Positions 1 through 6,671 of a stretch of DNA of 7,528 bases are shown here, piece after piece. Position 1 is the first letter of the stretch. Each line of letters starts with the position of its first letter. Source of the stretch: Dehalococcoidia bacterium (lineage in GTDB: Bacteria > Chloroflexota > Dehalococcoidia > Plut-88900); the NCBI GenBank assembly GCA_012270635.1, contig JAAXHX010000030.1, forward strand, positions 1 through 7,528, written 5' to 3'. The position numbers and the translations under genes were made by a program. The notes beneath the pieces are model-generated. The model saw only the letters and a program-made list of their open reading frames with translations. It was not told the origin of the DNA and searched no databases.

Positions 1-2036
1 ACGACGTGCTGGTATGAGTCGGAGAAGCCGGCGCCCGTAGCTAAGAGAATGGTGTGCGGTGGGGTGCCGAAACGGCGCTCCATCCTGTCCAGCTCGAAAC
101 CCGCGGCGCCGTAGTCCATCACCAGGGACGGGAAGTCCCCGATCAGCTCTTCGTCCCCGATGCCTTCGAAGATGAAGGAGGTGCGCGGGTCTCGGCTCCC
201 GGGCTCCCTGCGGTAGGGGGCGTTCACGTCGTTGCCCTGGGAGGTGAACCCGATCCCTAGCATCCGTTGGGGCGCCCGGCCCCTGTCCCGCCATATCCCT
301 CCCGGCTCGCCGGTGAAGCTGATGCGGGTCTCGCCCGCGTTGGCTCGCCAGGTCTGGGTGCCTCCCCAGCGTCGTATCTCTATCGTGTGCCCCGATTCCG
401 GGTCCAGGGCCGTGACCCAGTAGAAGCCGTTGCCGCCCAGGTACATCAGCCTCCCACCGTCATGCAGGTAGGTCTCCATGGCGTCCAGCATGGCGATGGA
501 CCAGTACTCCGGGTGAGAGCCGGTCAGGACCACCCTGTAGGGCTTGAGGAGGTCGAGACCCTCGGCGTGCAGGTCATGGTCGGTTATGACGTCGTACTCC
601 TGACCCGTGGCTTCGAGCCAGTCTACGAGATGGAGGTCGGCGCTGAGCTGGTGAGGGCTTCCCTTACCCGAGGACAGCCCCACCGAGTAGTACCCCGGAC
701 GCATGTTTACTATGGGCCTGAGCCACGATGAATGGCATATCCCCGACCCGTCCGTATGGGAGTTGTAGAGGCTTACCAACCCGTTGTCGACGATGTAGTG
801 GTCCTCCGGCTTGACGGGATACTTGAAGTCCGGCACGAAGTAGTCGGAGAAATTGCCCGCCGTATCCTCCGTGTGGCGGCCATTTCCGTAGGCCATGTAG
901 CTGAAGGTGGGGATGAGGAGGGCGGCGGGTGCGTTGGGAGCGCCGGTCTGGGGGCGAACGAAGAAAGGGACGTGGTCGGTGGCGTCTCCGGCCTGGAGCC
1001 GGGCTGCATAGACGCCGCTCTTCATGGCGTCGGGGATGGTGAACTCGAAGTCTGTGTCCCAACCCGCGTCGTCCAGGTCGTCGTCGTGGAAGTGGATAGC
1101 CCCGTATTCCTCGGGGCAGAGGGGGAAGGTGTTGTCTCGGCCCGTCCAGTTGTGACCCGTCATGGCGCGTGTCGGTCGGTTGACGGTCCGGCCGTGATGA
1201 CCTTTGGGGGACCTGTCCGTGATTTTGGTGGAGCCGATGTCCCTGGAGAAGTCCCAGTCCCCGAGCAGCTTCGACCCGAAGGAAGAGGCCGGCGCCCCGC
1301 TCTTCAGCGACGAGAAGTCCCCGGCGTACAGGCCCGAGTCGAAGAGCCTTGGGTTGTCTATCTTCCCGTTGAAGTGGCCCCCGGTGATCAGCCTGCCCTC
1401 GGCGGCGCCGTTGTAGTACGCCGCCATGATCAGAGGCGCGTCCGTAGCCCCGGGCCCCGATGGCACATTCACCCAGCGGGTCACGTTGTGCAGCCCCCCG
1501 CTGGGCCACGGGGGCACAGACTCCTGGCTGATGACCACCGTATGGGTGGCGGCGTCGAAGCTGGCCGCCACGAAATACCATACCCCGTAGTGGAGCGGGA
1601 CCTCGGTGCTCACGTCGACCACCGAGTCCTCCCCGTCCCCAAGCCGGAAGCTGAGGCATGCCTTCTCGTCGATGAACAGCCCGTACCCTCGGGACTCGGG
1701 CCCTGACCACTTGGCCACGATGCCCTGACGCCCCTTGTCGGGAGTGGTGGGAAAGATCCAGGCCTGGATGGTTACGGACTTAACGCTGCGGAGGGAAGGA
1801 CTGTCCGGGACCAGTGCATAGGAACCTTTCCTGATCGCCTGCTCCCGACCGGGGTATTCTCCGTTGACCGGCGAGTCGAAGAGCTTTTCCTTGAGCCCCG
1901 GCCCCGCAGGATTGGGGTCCCCATGGATCAGCCTGACGATATCGGCGCGGTAGGTCGGGTGGCGGGAGCTGACCATGAACTTCAAGGTCTCCCCGACCTT
2001 CACGCTGGGCCTGTCCGTGTAACCTACTACGTCCAT
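1..2036 (-). CDS. N,N-dimethylformamidase large-subunit family amidase, C-terminus cut by the window edge
   Basis: The frame is open from ATG at 2036 to the left edge: 678 codons with no stop, about nine tenths of the usual length of roughly 760. The family hydrolyses N,N-dimethylformamide to dimethylamine and formate at a mononuclear iron site. The N-terminus (MDVVGYTDRPSVKVGETLKF) is family-like and lacks a signal peptide, so the protein is probably cytoplasmic. Residues about 85-250 look like a LamG/concanavalin-type beta-sandwich (VTIQAWIFPT, later NGKIDNPRLFDSG). The catalytic half has AYGN with Tyr383, YNSHTDGSG with Tyr424, and HPEYW with His508 and Glu510. These match in order and spacing the iron-site residues I recall for the Paracoccus enzyme (Tyr399, Tyr440, His519, Glu521). 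AGGGAA lies just before the start, and TAA stops the frame a little upstream. No small-subunit gene precedes it. The family call is strong, but the real substrate is unknown and may be another amide. Confidence 0.9.
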   Translation of the reverse strand, partial: MDVVGYTDRPSVKVGETLKFMVSSRHPTYRADIVRLIHGDPNPAGPGLKEKLFDSPVNGEYPGREQAIRKGSYALVPDSPSLRSVKSVTIQAWIFPTTPDKGRQGIVAKWSGPESRGYGLFIDEKACLSFRLGDGEDSVVDVSTEVPLHYGVWYFVAASFDAATHTVVISQESVPPWPSGGLHNVTRWVNVPSGPGATDAPLIMAAYYNGAAEGRLITGGHFNGKIDNPRLFDSGLYAGDFSSLKSGAPASSFGSKLLGDWDFSRDIGSTKITDRSPKGHHGRTVNRPTRAMTGHNWTGRDNTFPLCPEEYGAIHFHDDDLDDAGWDTDFEFTIPDAMKSGVYAARLQAGDATDHVPFFVRPQTGAPNAPAALLIPTFSYMAYGNGRHTEDTAGNFSDYFVPDFKYPVKPEDHYIVDNGLVSLYNSHTDGSGICHSSWLRPIVNMRPGYYSVGLSSGKGSPHQLSADLHLVDWLEATGQEYDVITDHDLHAEGLDLLKPYRVVLTGSHPEYWSIAMLDAMETYLHDGGRLMYLGGNGFYWVTALDPESGHTIEIRRWGGTQTWRANAGETRISFTGEPGGIWRDRGRAPQRMLGIGFTSQGNDVNAPYRREPGSRDPRTSFIFEGIGDEELIGDFPSLVMDYGAAGFELDRMERRFGTPPHTILLATGAGFSDSYQHV

Positions 2037-2071
2037 GTGCTTCCCTTGGGTCGTAGATGGGCCTCGCCGCC

Positions 2072-2077
2072 ATTATA
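2072..2077 (-). promoter_or_regulatory. Candidate -10 box for the amidase gene
   Basis: A perfect TATAAT reads on the minus strand here, about 36 bases before the amidase ATG, which leaves a 5' leader of roughly 30 bases. At the 17-base spacing the -35 position reads GCACAA, which is poor, and there is no extended TG. The gap between the preceding gene and the amidase (2037-2177) has no convincing terminator; a 4-bp inverted repeat GAGC/GCTC near 2130-2143 is too weak to call. The -10 suggests the amidase is transcribed independently of the cassette upstream. Confidence 0.45.
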
Positions 2078-2177
2078 TAGATGAGGAGACCAAATTGTGC
2101 GCTATAGCCAATCTTGCAGTAGGGGGACGAGCAACCTAGCTCAACGGCGATTTCTCAGCACGTGATAACAGACTGCC

Positions 2178-2783
2178 TTACGAAGCCCTTGGTTTGAAGG
2201 GATTAGGCTCGACAGTAGATAATTTCTCAATGATGCGTGCCAACTGTTCTGCGGTGTAATAATCTATTAGTACATCTGCCACATGGTCGACGTTGTCGCT
2301 GAGGGTGACACTTTTCCTGGGTTGGGCAATGGGAATCCCCGCTTCTCTAGCGGCGGATCGAACACTATCAAACTCGCCGTTAGTAATCCTTAGCAGAATG
2401 TCCGGATGATCTTTCGCTATTAAACCAAGAAGATCTTTGCTATCCTTATTCGTGTTGCCTCGTCTCTGTAAAGCTTTGGCCTGGGCCGCGAGAGTCTGGA
2501 CCTTCATCCGCTTTTGGGCGTCCTTAGTATCTCCGACTTCCACCTGCTTGAGCATCTCATCCTTACTGCCATACGGTTTATCTGGCGGCACCTTATCCCA
2601 AATGAGGTGTTCTTCAGCCTCTTCCAATATCGCCATATAGTGTGCGTAGTTTAGGTGAAGGCTGCTCCACATGTGTTGAAGGGCACTAATGGTCTGCCAA
2701 CACCAATCAGTGGACCCAGGTTCTTTTGCAGCCCTGGGCCCTTCCATACTGGCCAAGTCCTGCTCAGAGAAAGTGTCAGCCAT
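2178..2783 (-). CDS. Small partner of the HNH-helicase, uncharacterised, putative DNA-associated accessory protein
   Basis: This 201-residue protein has no assigned function. Residues 1-85 contain an aromatic, mostly helical block (TDWCWQTISALQHMW, NYAHYMAILEEAEEHLIWD, then PPDKPYGSKDEMLKQVEVGD). A basic linker follows at 86-113. Residues 117-150 (LLGLIAKDHPDILLRI, then GEFDSVRSAAREAGI) resemble a phrase I recall from phage- and plasmid-borne proteins near replication or ParB-like functions, where it looks like a small helix-turn-helix-like unit. The C-terminal segment (YYTAEQLARIIEKL, 176-189) also fits that type. Its ATG overlaps the TGA of the helicase by 8 bases (ATGGCTGA), and a GAAGGA run sits only about two bases before the ATG, so translation is probably coupled. 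Base composition is AT-rich like the helicase, so the two likely moved together. Acting as a DNA-recognition or regulatory partner of the helicase is an inference. Confidence 0.8.
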   Translation of the reverse strand: MADTFSEQDLASMEGPRAAKEPGSTDWCWQTISALQHMWSSLHLNYAHYMAILEEAEEHLIWDKVPPDKPYGSKDEMLKQVEVGDTKDAQKRMKVQTLAAQAKALQRRGNTNKDSKDLLGLIAKDHPDILLRITNGEFDSVRSAAREAGIPIAQPRKSVTLSDNVDHVADVLIDYYTAEQLARIIEKLSTVEPNPFKPRAS

Positions 2784-4959
2784 TTCCTTCTAACTCCTCG
2801 GTTAGTGTTCTCATTAGTGAGGCAACATCTTCTAGTGTGTAATCCACTGGTTTCTTATGAGGAATTCCATTCATATCCTTGTGCCAAAACATTACATCCC
2901 GCACTTTAGAACCGAAGTCAGGGTCGCCTGGCTTATAAGGCCTGCCTAATCTTTTAATGGCAACCTTTTTGGCGAGCTTATTGATTTCTGTCTGATCCGC
3001 CTTCTGTACCGCATTGCCGTCTTCTACTATTGCCCTTGGCGAGTCAGCAACTTCGGAGATGGAGCTATTAGGCCTATTCTCTGGCATCTCTAAAGCACGC
3101 CGAAGGGCAGGTAAAGCCTTTTCAACATCAGGGTGGGACATTAGGCGCTGAAGTGGAGGCATTGCTCCGAACACTCGCTGCACGACAGACAAGGTGTCTC
3201 CGGGAGATACCTGCATATTGGTGTCAGAGTAGAAATCGGCGTTTCTTACGGCATCCACCGTATAGCCTTCCTGCGTTGGCGGTGTAACATCTCCAGCAGT
3301 TGCCCGTACAGTCTTTACATATTCCACGTTGGTCAAACTGGTCTCACCGTGTTGATCTGCGATGAAGTTCTGCCATAATGCTGCACCTAAAATGTCATCA
3401 GGGGTAATGTATACGGCCGTCATCTGCACATCGTCCGGTTCGGGACTTGTACGCCAGACCCTTGCAACTCGTGCGACCCTTTGGACATATGCCGCAGGAG
3501 TGCGCACAACTGACAAGTCCATTTCAACCTTCAACCTTGGAACGTCGTATCCTAGGGCACCCATTTGCTTAACTACCAGAATGTCTCCCTCGCCGTTCTG
3601 AAAGCGCTGAAGTGCCTTGACTCCTTCACTGGAGGCAGCTGATGTAGCTATCACGCACTTGAATTGGGGAGCTATTCTCCCGAATACTTCCACTACCCGC
3701 CGTGCGTGGTAGTTGTCACCTTCATCCTCGTTGGGACGGTCGTTGCCCACAAATACGATAGCTGCAGATTCCGGGGCGTCCTTCTGGCGATCCAATAGTT
3801 GGGTGTGCAAAACATCGCAGAAATACTCGATAACCTTCTCTTCCCGTAACATTTCTCCCAAACGTCCCGCCACCCGTGAAGGTGATAATTTAGAGAGGGT
3901 GTCACACCCCCTGCCTTCCCCGGTAACTCGGTCAAACGTACTAAGGTCGAAATCGTATGCTAGCCGAGTCATTTTGCAGAGAGCCGGAGGATTGTCTAAA
4001 TCCCACGATTGCCGCAGAGAATACTCAAAATCTGGAACGAGTCGCAGCACTGATCTGTGGCCTTCGTATATGTCTACTACATCTTTGCCATGCGATTCCC
4101 TGCGGTTGCGAGAAAGAGTAACCGGCATCGTTTCGGTTACCTCGAAGTCGAAGCCTTCAATCCGCCTTGAGTCGGCCCTGTAAGGTGTCCCCGTTAACAG
4201 AACGATGATAGCACCTGCTTCCTTCAAATGTCTGGTGGTGCTTCCCCACTCGTTCTGATCACTGCCAGTATGTGCCTCGTCTACAAAGATAATAGGAGGG
4301 ACACCTTGTTGTTTCTTTTCCCACAATACCCATTCGATGAGTCTTCGCACATTAGCGTTGGCCATCTGTATTGTCATGGAAACAAAGGCAGCATTTGCGT
4401 GACGTGTAGGAGGGAACGGTGACCCAGGAGCGGTGGTCACCTCATAAGTTTGAATTTTGGAACCGAGTACCGGCGGCAAATTGTATCGGTCTGCTGCCTC
4501 CTGCATCATCTTTTGATTGATGATTTGCTTACGAAGTGCTTCCGCTGGTTCCAGAATAAGTGCCCTACTAATCTGTTTTTGCAGCATCAATAGGACCGAG
4601 GACACCCGAATAACATCTGACTTGCCGTAGCCAGGTGGCAATACGATTGCTATGTTATGTTTTCCGTTTCTCACGCACTGGAGGATTACATCAATGGCAT
4701 CACGCTGACCAGGACGTAATCTTTCACGGTTTATGGATACCAAATCGCTCGTCATTCGACTTCCCTTCTTCAGATTGCAATTAGGGCAAAGAGCTTGCAT
4801 CTCAAAGGCATTAGTAGTTCTAGATACTGCCCAAGGAACAATGTGGTCTGCATGCCAACCAGTTTCCAATTGAATACCACAAGCCTGGCAACACCCACCT
4901 GCTGACTCATAGAGCATGTTCCTTAGGTCGGTTGACCTCAAGTAACGGTTGTTAGTCAC
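2776..4959 (-). CDS. HNH endonuclease fused to an SF2 (DEAH-box) helicase, putative phage-defence or restriction enzyme
   Basis: A 727-residue fusion. Residues 15-70 form an HNH nuclease: a CQAC pair (Cys24, Cys27), HADHIVPW with Asp38-His39, Asn50, and LCPNCN with Cys58, Cys61 and Asn62. The SF2 motor follows: RPGQRDAI (82-89), Walker A LPPGYGKS (107-114, Lys113), DEAH (227-230), TGTP (256-259), then a second lobe (about 395-505) with FVGND, a motif V-like stretch ending VPRLKVEMDL, and motif VI QRVARVAR (493-500), in which the usual glycine is alanine. Residues about 560-727 are an unrecognised tail with a basic stretch near 657-678. The motor resembles restriction-type DNA translocases, but no methyltransferase or specificity subunit is nearby. 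Translation starts at GTG, weakly preceded by AAAGG; this is the start nearest the HNH domain and lies 31 bases past the tRNA-Leu CCA end. The gene is much AT-richer than its neighbours. Cutting or unwinding invading DNA is the likely role, inferred from architecture and context. Confidence 0.9.
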   Translation of the reverse strand: MTNNRYLRSTDLRNMLYESAGGCCQACGIQLETGWHADHIVPWAVSRTTNAFEMQALCPNCNLKKGSRMTSDLVSINRERLRPGQRDAIDVILQCVRNGKHNIAIVLPPGYGKSDVIRVSSVLLMLQKQISRALILEPAEALRKQIINQKMMQEAADRYNLPPVLGSKIQTYEVTTAPGSPFPPTRHANAAFVSMTIQMANANVRRLIEWVLWEKKQQGVPPIIFVDEAHTGSDQNEWGSTTRHLKEAGAIIVLLTGTPYRADSRRIEGFDFEVTETMPVTLSRNRRESHGKDVVDIYEGHRSVLRLVPDFEYSLRQSWDLDNPPALCKMTRLAYDFDLSTFDRVTGEGRGCDTLSKLSPSRVAGRLGEMLREEKVIEYFCDVLHTQLLDRQKDAPESAAIVFVGNDRPNEDEGDNYHARRVVEVFGRIAPQFKCVIATSAASSEGVKALQRFQNGEGDILVVKQMGALGYDVPRLKVEMDLSVVRTPAAYVQRVARVARVWRTSPEPDDVQMTAVYITPDDILGAALWQNFIADQHGETSLTNVEYVKTVRATAGDVTPPTQEGYTVDAVRNADFYSDTNMQVSPGDTLSVVQRVFGAMPPLQRLMSHPDVEKALPALRRALEMPENRPNSSISEVADSPRAIVEDGNAVQKADQTEINKLAKKVAIKRLGRPYKPGDPDFGSKVRDVMFWHKDMNGIPHKKPVDYTLEDVASLMRTLTEELEGNG

Positions 4960-4990
4960 GTGCCTTTGCTAATGCAATGCGAGTTTAATC

Positions 4991-5077
4991 TGGTGCCGAA
5001 GCCCGGACTCGAACCGGGACAGGGTTTCCCCCAACGGTTTTTGAGACCGTCGCGTCTGCCTATTCCGCCACTTCGGC
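4991..5077 (-). tRNA. tRNA-Leu (anticodon CAA)
   Basis: The minus strand folds into a full class II tRNA of 87 bases including an encoded CCA. The acceptor GCCGAAG pairs with CTTCGGC, followed by discriminator A and CCA. The D stem is GCG/CGC. The anticodon stem ACGGT/ACCGT encloses the loop CTCAAAA, with anticodon CAA at 5043-5041. The long variable arm is TGGGGGAAACCCTGT, and the T arm is CCGG-type around TTCGAGT. The class II variable arm and the anticodon both specify leucine (UUG codons). It sits 26 bases after tRNA-Phe on the same strand, probably as one transcript, and no terminator separates it from the HNH-helicase gene. Confidence 0.97.
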
Positions 5078-5103
5078 CCGACCCCTCCGGCGAGGGCGAG
5101 ATA

Positions 5104-5179
<76 letters not shown>

Positions 5180-5188
5180 CTGCTCAAT

Positions 5189-5216
5189 ATGTTAACACAC
5201 CCCCCTACTCCGTCAA
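5189..5216 (-). promoter_or_regulatory. Putative promoter of the tRNA-Phe/tRNA-Leu unit
   Basis: Reading the minus strand, TTGACG (5216-5211) matches the -35 consensus in five of six bases. After a 16-base spacer, TAACAT (5194-5189) matches the -10 in four of six. Initiation would fall near 5182, a few bases before the tRNA-Phe 5' end at 5179. The elements are placed by eye only. Confidence 0.5.
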
Positions 5217-5235
5217 TCGAGACGCAACACCCCTG

Positions 5236-5244
5236 TGCTATAAT
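5236..5244 (+). promoter_or_regulatory. Extended -10 promoter of the DRTGG-domain gene
   Basis: TGC followed by TATAAT is a perfect extended -10 element. The -35 region at 17 bases (ATCGAG) is poor, which is normal when the extended TG is present. Transcription would begin near 5251, giving a leader of about 60 bases before the GTG start at 5310. The site diverges from the tRNA promoter, whose -35 lies only about 20 bases away on the other strand, so the two may interfere or share control. Confidence 0.55.
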
Positions 5245-5309
5245 TTCCCTGCCTAAATTCCCGTTCGATTCCCGGCGCTTGCCACCTTCCTCGAACCAAG
5301 GAGCAGTGT

Positions 5310-6161
5310 GTGCCCAAGTCCCTCTGCGTCGCTTCCCTGTCCACCGGTGACGGCAAGACCTCCATCATCGCCGCCCTCGCCCGACGCTGGCAGGCCATGG
5401 GCAAGGCCGTCCACTGTCCAGGCCCCACTGACACCCCGGATGTCGACTCCGACATCTTATTGCTCGAAGGCGCAGATGCAGGGACGGACAGCCCTTCCGT
5501 GCTGGTCGTAGGTTTTTCCCGGGACATGGACGTCGACGCCGTGAAATCGGCGGCGGACGTATTGGGCGACGGACTGGCAGGGGTGATAGTCAACCGAGTC
5601 CCGAGCCTCGGGGCCCGGCTGGCGGAGGAGTCCTTGAAGCCTGCGCTGGAGTCGGCGGGTCTTCGAGCTCTGGGCCTCGTGCCCGAGAGCAGGGCCCTGT
5701 TCGGCGTCACCGTCGCCGATCTCGTCGAACGTCTGGAGGGTCGCTACGCCCTAGAGGGCGAGGGCCGGGACCTGTTGGTTGAGCACGTGATGGTCGGGGC
5801 CAACGTCCTGGACGCCGAAGACTTCCCAGCAGGCCCCGAATACTTCGGCCAGAGGGACAGGAAGGCCGTCATTGCCAAGGGAGACCGCCCCGACTTCCAG
5901 TGGGCAGCCATGGACACCCCGACCCGCTGCCTGATCCTCACCGGTGACTTCGAGCCGATCCCCTACGTCTTGGAGAAGGCCAAAGAACTGAAGGTACCCA
6001 TCGCCGTAGTCGAGAAAGACACCCTCGACACCCTGGACGCCGTCGAGGAGATACTCTCGGGGCCCGGGCTGGACGGCGAGGCCAAGCTCCGGGAGTTCAC
6101 CGAGCTGGTGGAAAGCTCCGTCGATGTGTCGGCCCTTGACGAGGCCCTGGGCATCGGCTGA
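5310..6161 (+). CDS. BioD-like P-loop protein with a DRTGG domain (regulator-like, function unknown)
   Basis: A 283-residue protein in two parts. Residues 1-130 look like a dethiobiotin-synthetase-type P-loop fold, with STGDGKTS at 11-18, LLLEGAD at 50-56, and VIVNRV at 92-97. Residues about 133-252 match the DRTGG domain, with GDRPDFQWAAMDTPTRCLIL in the central part and the typical DTLDTLDAVEEIL near its end. The same pair of domains occurs at the N-terminus of some phosphotransacetylases, but the catalytic acetyltransferase domain is absent here, so this is a stand-alone sensor or regulator rather than Pta. The start is GTG with AAGGAG six bases upstream (5298-5303). The P-loop is shorter than the usual GxxxxGK[ST], and whether it binds ATP is uncertain. 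It lies 102 bases before speD, on the same strand but with a separate speD promoter between them. A link to polyamine control is suggested only by position. Confidence 0.85.
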   Translation: MPKSLCVASLSTGDGKTSIIAALARRWQAMGKAVHCPGPTDTPDVDSDILLLEGADAGTDSPSVLVVGFSRDMDVDAVKSAADVLGDGLAGVIVNRVPSLGARLAEESLKPALESAGLRALGLVPESRALFGVTVADLVERLEGRYALEGEGRDLLVEHVMVGANVLDAEDFPAGPEYFGQRDRKAVIAKGDRPDFQWAAMDTPTRCLILTGDFEPIPYVLEKAKELKVPIAVVEKDTLDTLDAVEEILSGPGLDGEAKLREFTELVESSVDVSALDEALGIG

Positions 6162-6192
6162 CCCGTTCCCTCTGCCCAGCGAATCCCCACGG

Positions 6193-6221
6193 TTGTCAGA
6201 GTTCGCCGCGATTTATATAAT
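6193..6221 (+). promoter_or_regulatory. Near-consensus sigma-70-type promoter of the speD operon
   Basis: TTGTCA (6193-6198) and TATAAT (6216-6221) are separated by exactly 17 bases. The -10 is perfect and the -35 differs from TTGACA in one base. Initiation would fall near 6228, giving a leader of about 36 bases rich in G just before the TTG start of speD. This is the strongest promoter in the window and indicates that speD and the aminopropyltransferase can be transcribed independently of the DRTGG gene. Confidence 0.75.
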
Positions 6222-6263
6222 GCGTGCTCTGCGCAACGCAAATCCATAACGGGGGGCGGGTGA

Positions 6264-6638
6264 TTGAATGTCCTAGGCAACCACCTACTGCTGGAATTGA
6301 AGAACTGCGACAGCGTCGTCCTGGACGACCTGTCTTTTGTTAGAGAAGCTCTCATGTCCGCCGCCGAGGAGATGGGGGCCCGAATCCTCGGAGAATCCTT
6401 CCACAAATTCCATCCCCAGGGGGTGACCGGCGTGGTGCCCATCTCCGAGTCCCACCTTTGCATCCACACCTGGCCCGAGCATGGATACGCCGCCGTTGAC
6501 GTGTTCACCTGCGGCCAGGCTTTCGACCCCCACCGTGCCGCCGAGATCCTCATCGACAAATTCGGGTGCAAGGACCCTTCCATGATAATCGTCAAGAGGG
6601 GAGTCCTGGCCCCTAGCCCCGTGGCCCTCGGCTCCTAG
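6264..6638 (+). CDS. speD: S-adenosylmethionine decarboxylase proenzyme, prokaryotic class 1B type
   Basis: This pyruvoyl enzyme decarboxylates S-adenosylmethionine to supply the aminopropyl donor for polyamine synthesis in the cytoplasm. The 124 residues have the size and layout of the Thermotoga-type family. The N-terminus is LGNHLLLELKNCD and the self-cleavage site is PISESHLCIHTWPE. Backbone cleavage should occur between Glu62 and Ser63, turning Ser63 into the pyruvoyl group. His68 and Cys83 (FTCG) are in the positions I know for the Thermotoga enzyme, so the proenzyme looks active. The start is TTG at 6264; an in-frame TGA at 6261 just before it rules out an upstream start, and the residue numbering above supports it. 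A G-rich stretch (near 6251-6260) serves as the ribosome-binding region. It is followed 33 bases later by the aminopropyltransferase, the expected partner. Confidence 0.96.
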   Translation: MNVLGNHLLLELKNCDSVVLDDLSFVREALMSAAEEMGARILGESFHKFHPQGVTGVVPISESHLCIHTWPEHGYAAVDVFTCGQAFDPHRAAEILIDKFGCKDPSMIIVKRGVLAPSPVALGS

Positions 6639-6671
6639 CCCAGGCCCTTTTGCCCTATAGAAGGGGGAGCG

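Noticed and set aside
664..1710. Long frames inside the amidase region on both strands (plus 732-1706, plus 267-731, minus 664-1710)
   Set aside because: They overlap a continuous 678-codon amidase frame with recognisable family motifs. The alternative translations are Arg/Pro/Gly- or Val/Gly-rich, typical of GC-rich shadow frames, with no known domain.
3713..4183. Plus-strand frame of 156 codons opposite the helicase
   Set aside because: It is antisense to the helicase motif region, with no domain or ribosome-binding site. It is a shadow.
2159..4962. CACGTG at both edges of the cassette (2159-2164 and 4957-4962) as possible target-site duplications
   Set aside because: A 6-base match within about 100-base search zones is expected by chance, flanking bases do not match, and the motif also occurs at 5783-5788.
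6220..6249. Nine-codon upstream frame (MRALRNANP) before speD, recalling the regulatory uORF of eukaryotic AdoMetDC
   Set aside because: Its ATG overlaps the -10 box (6216-6221), so it would lie upstream of the transcription start and could not be translated from that promoter.
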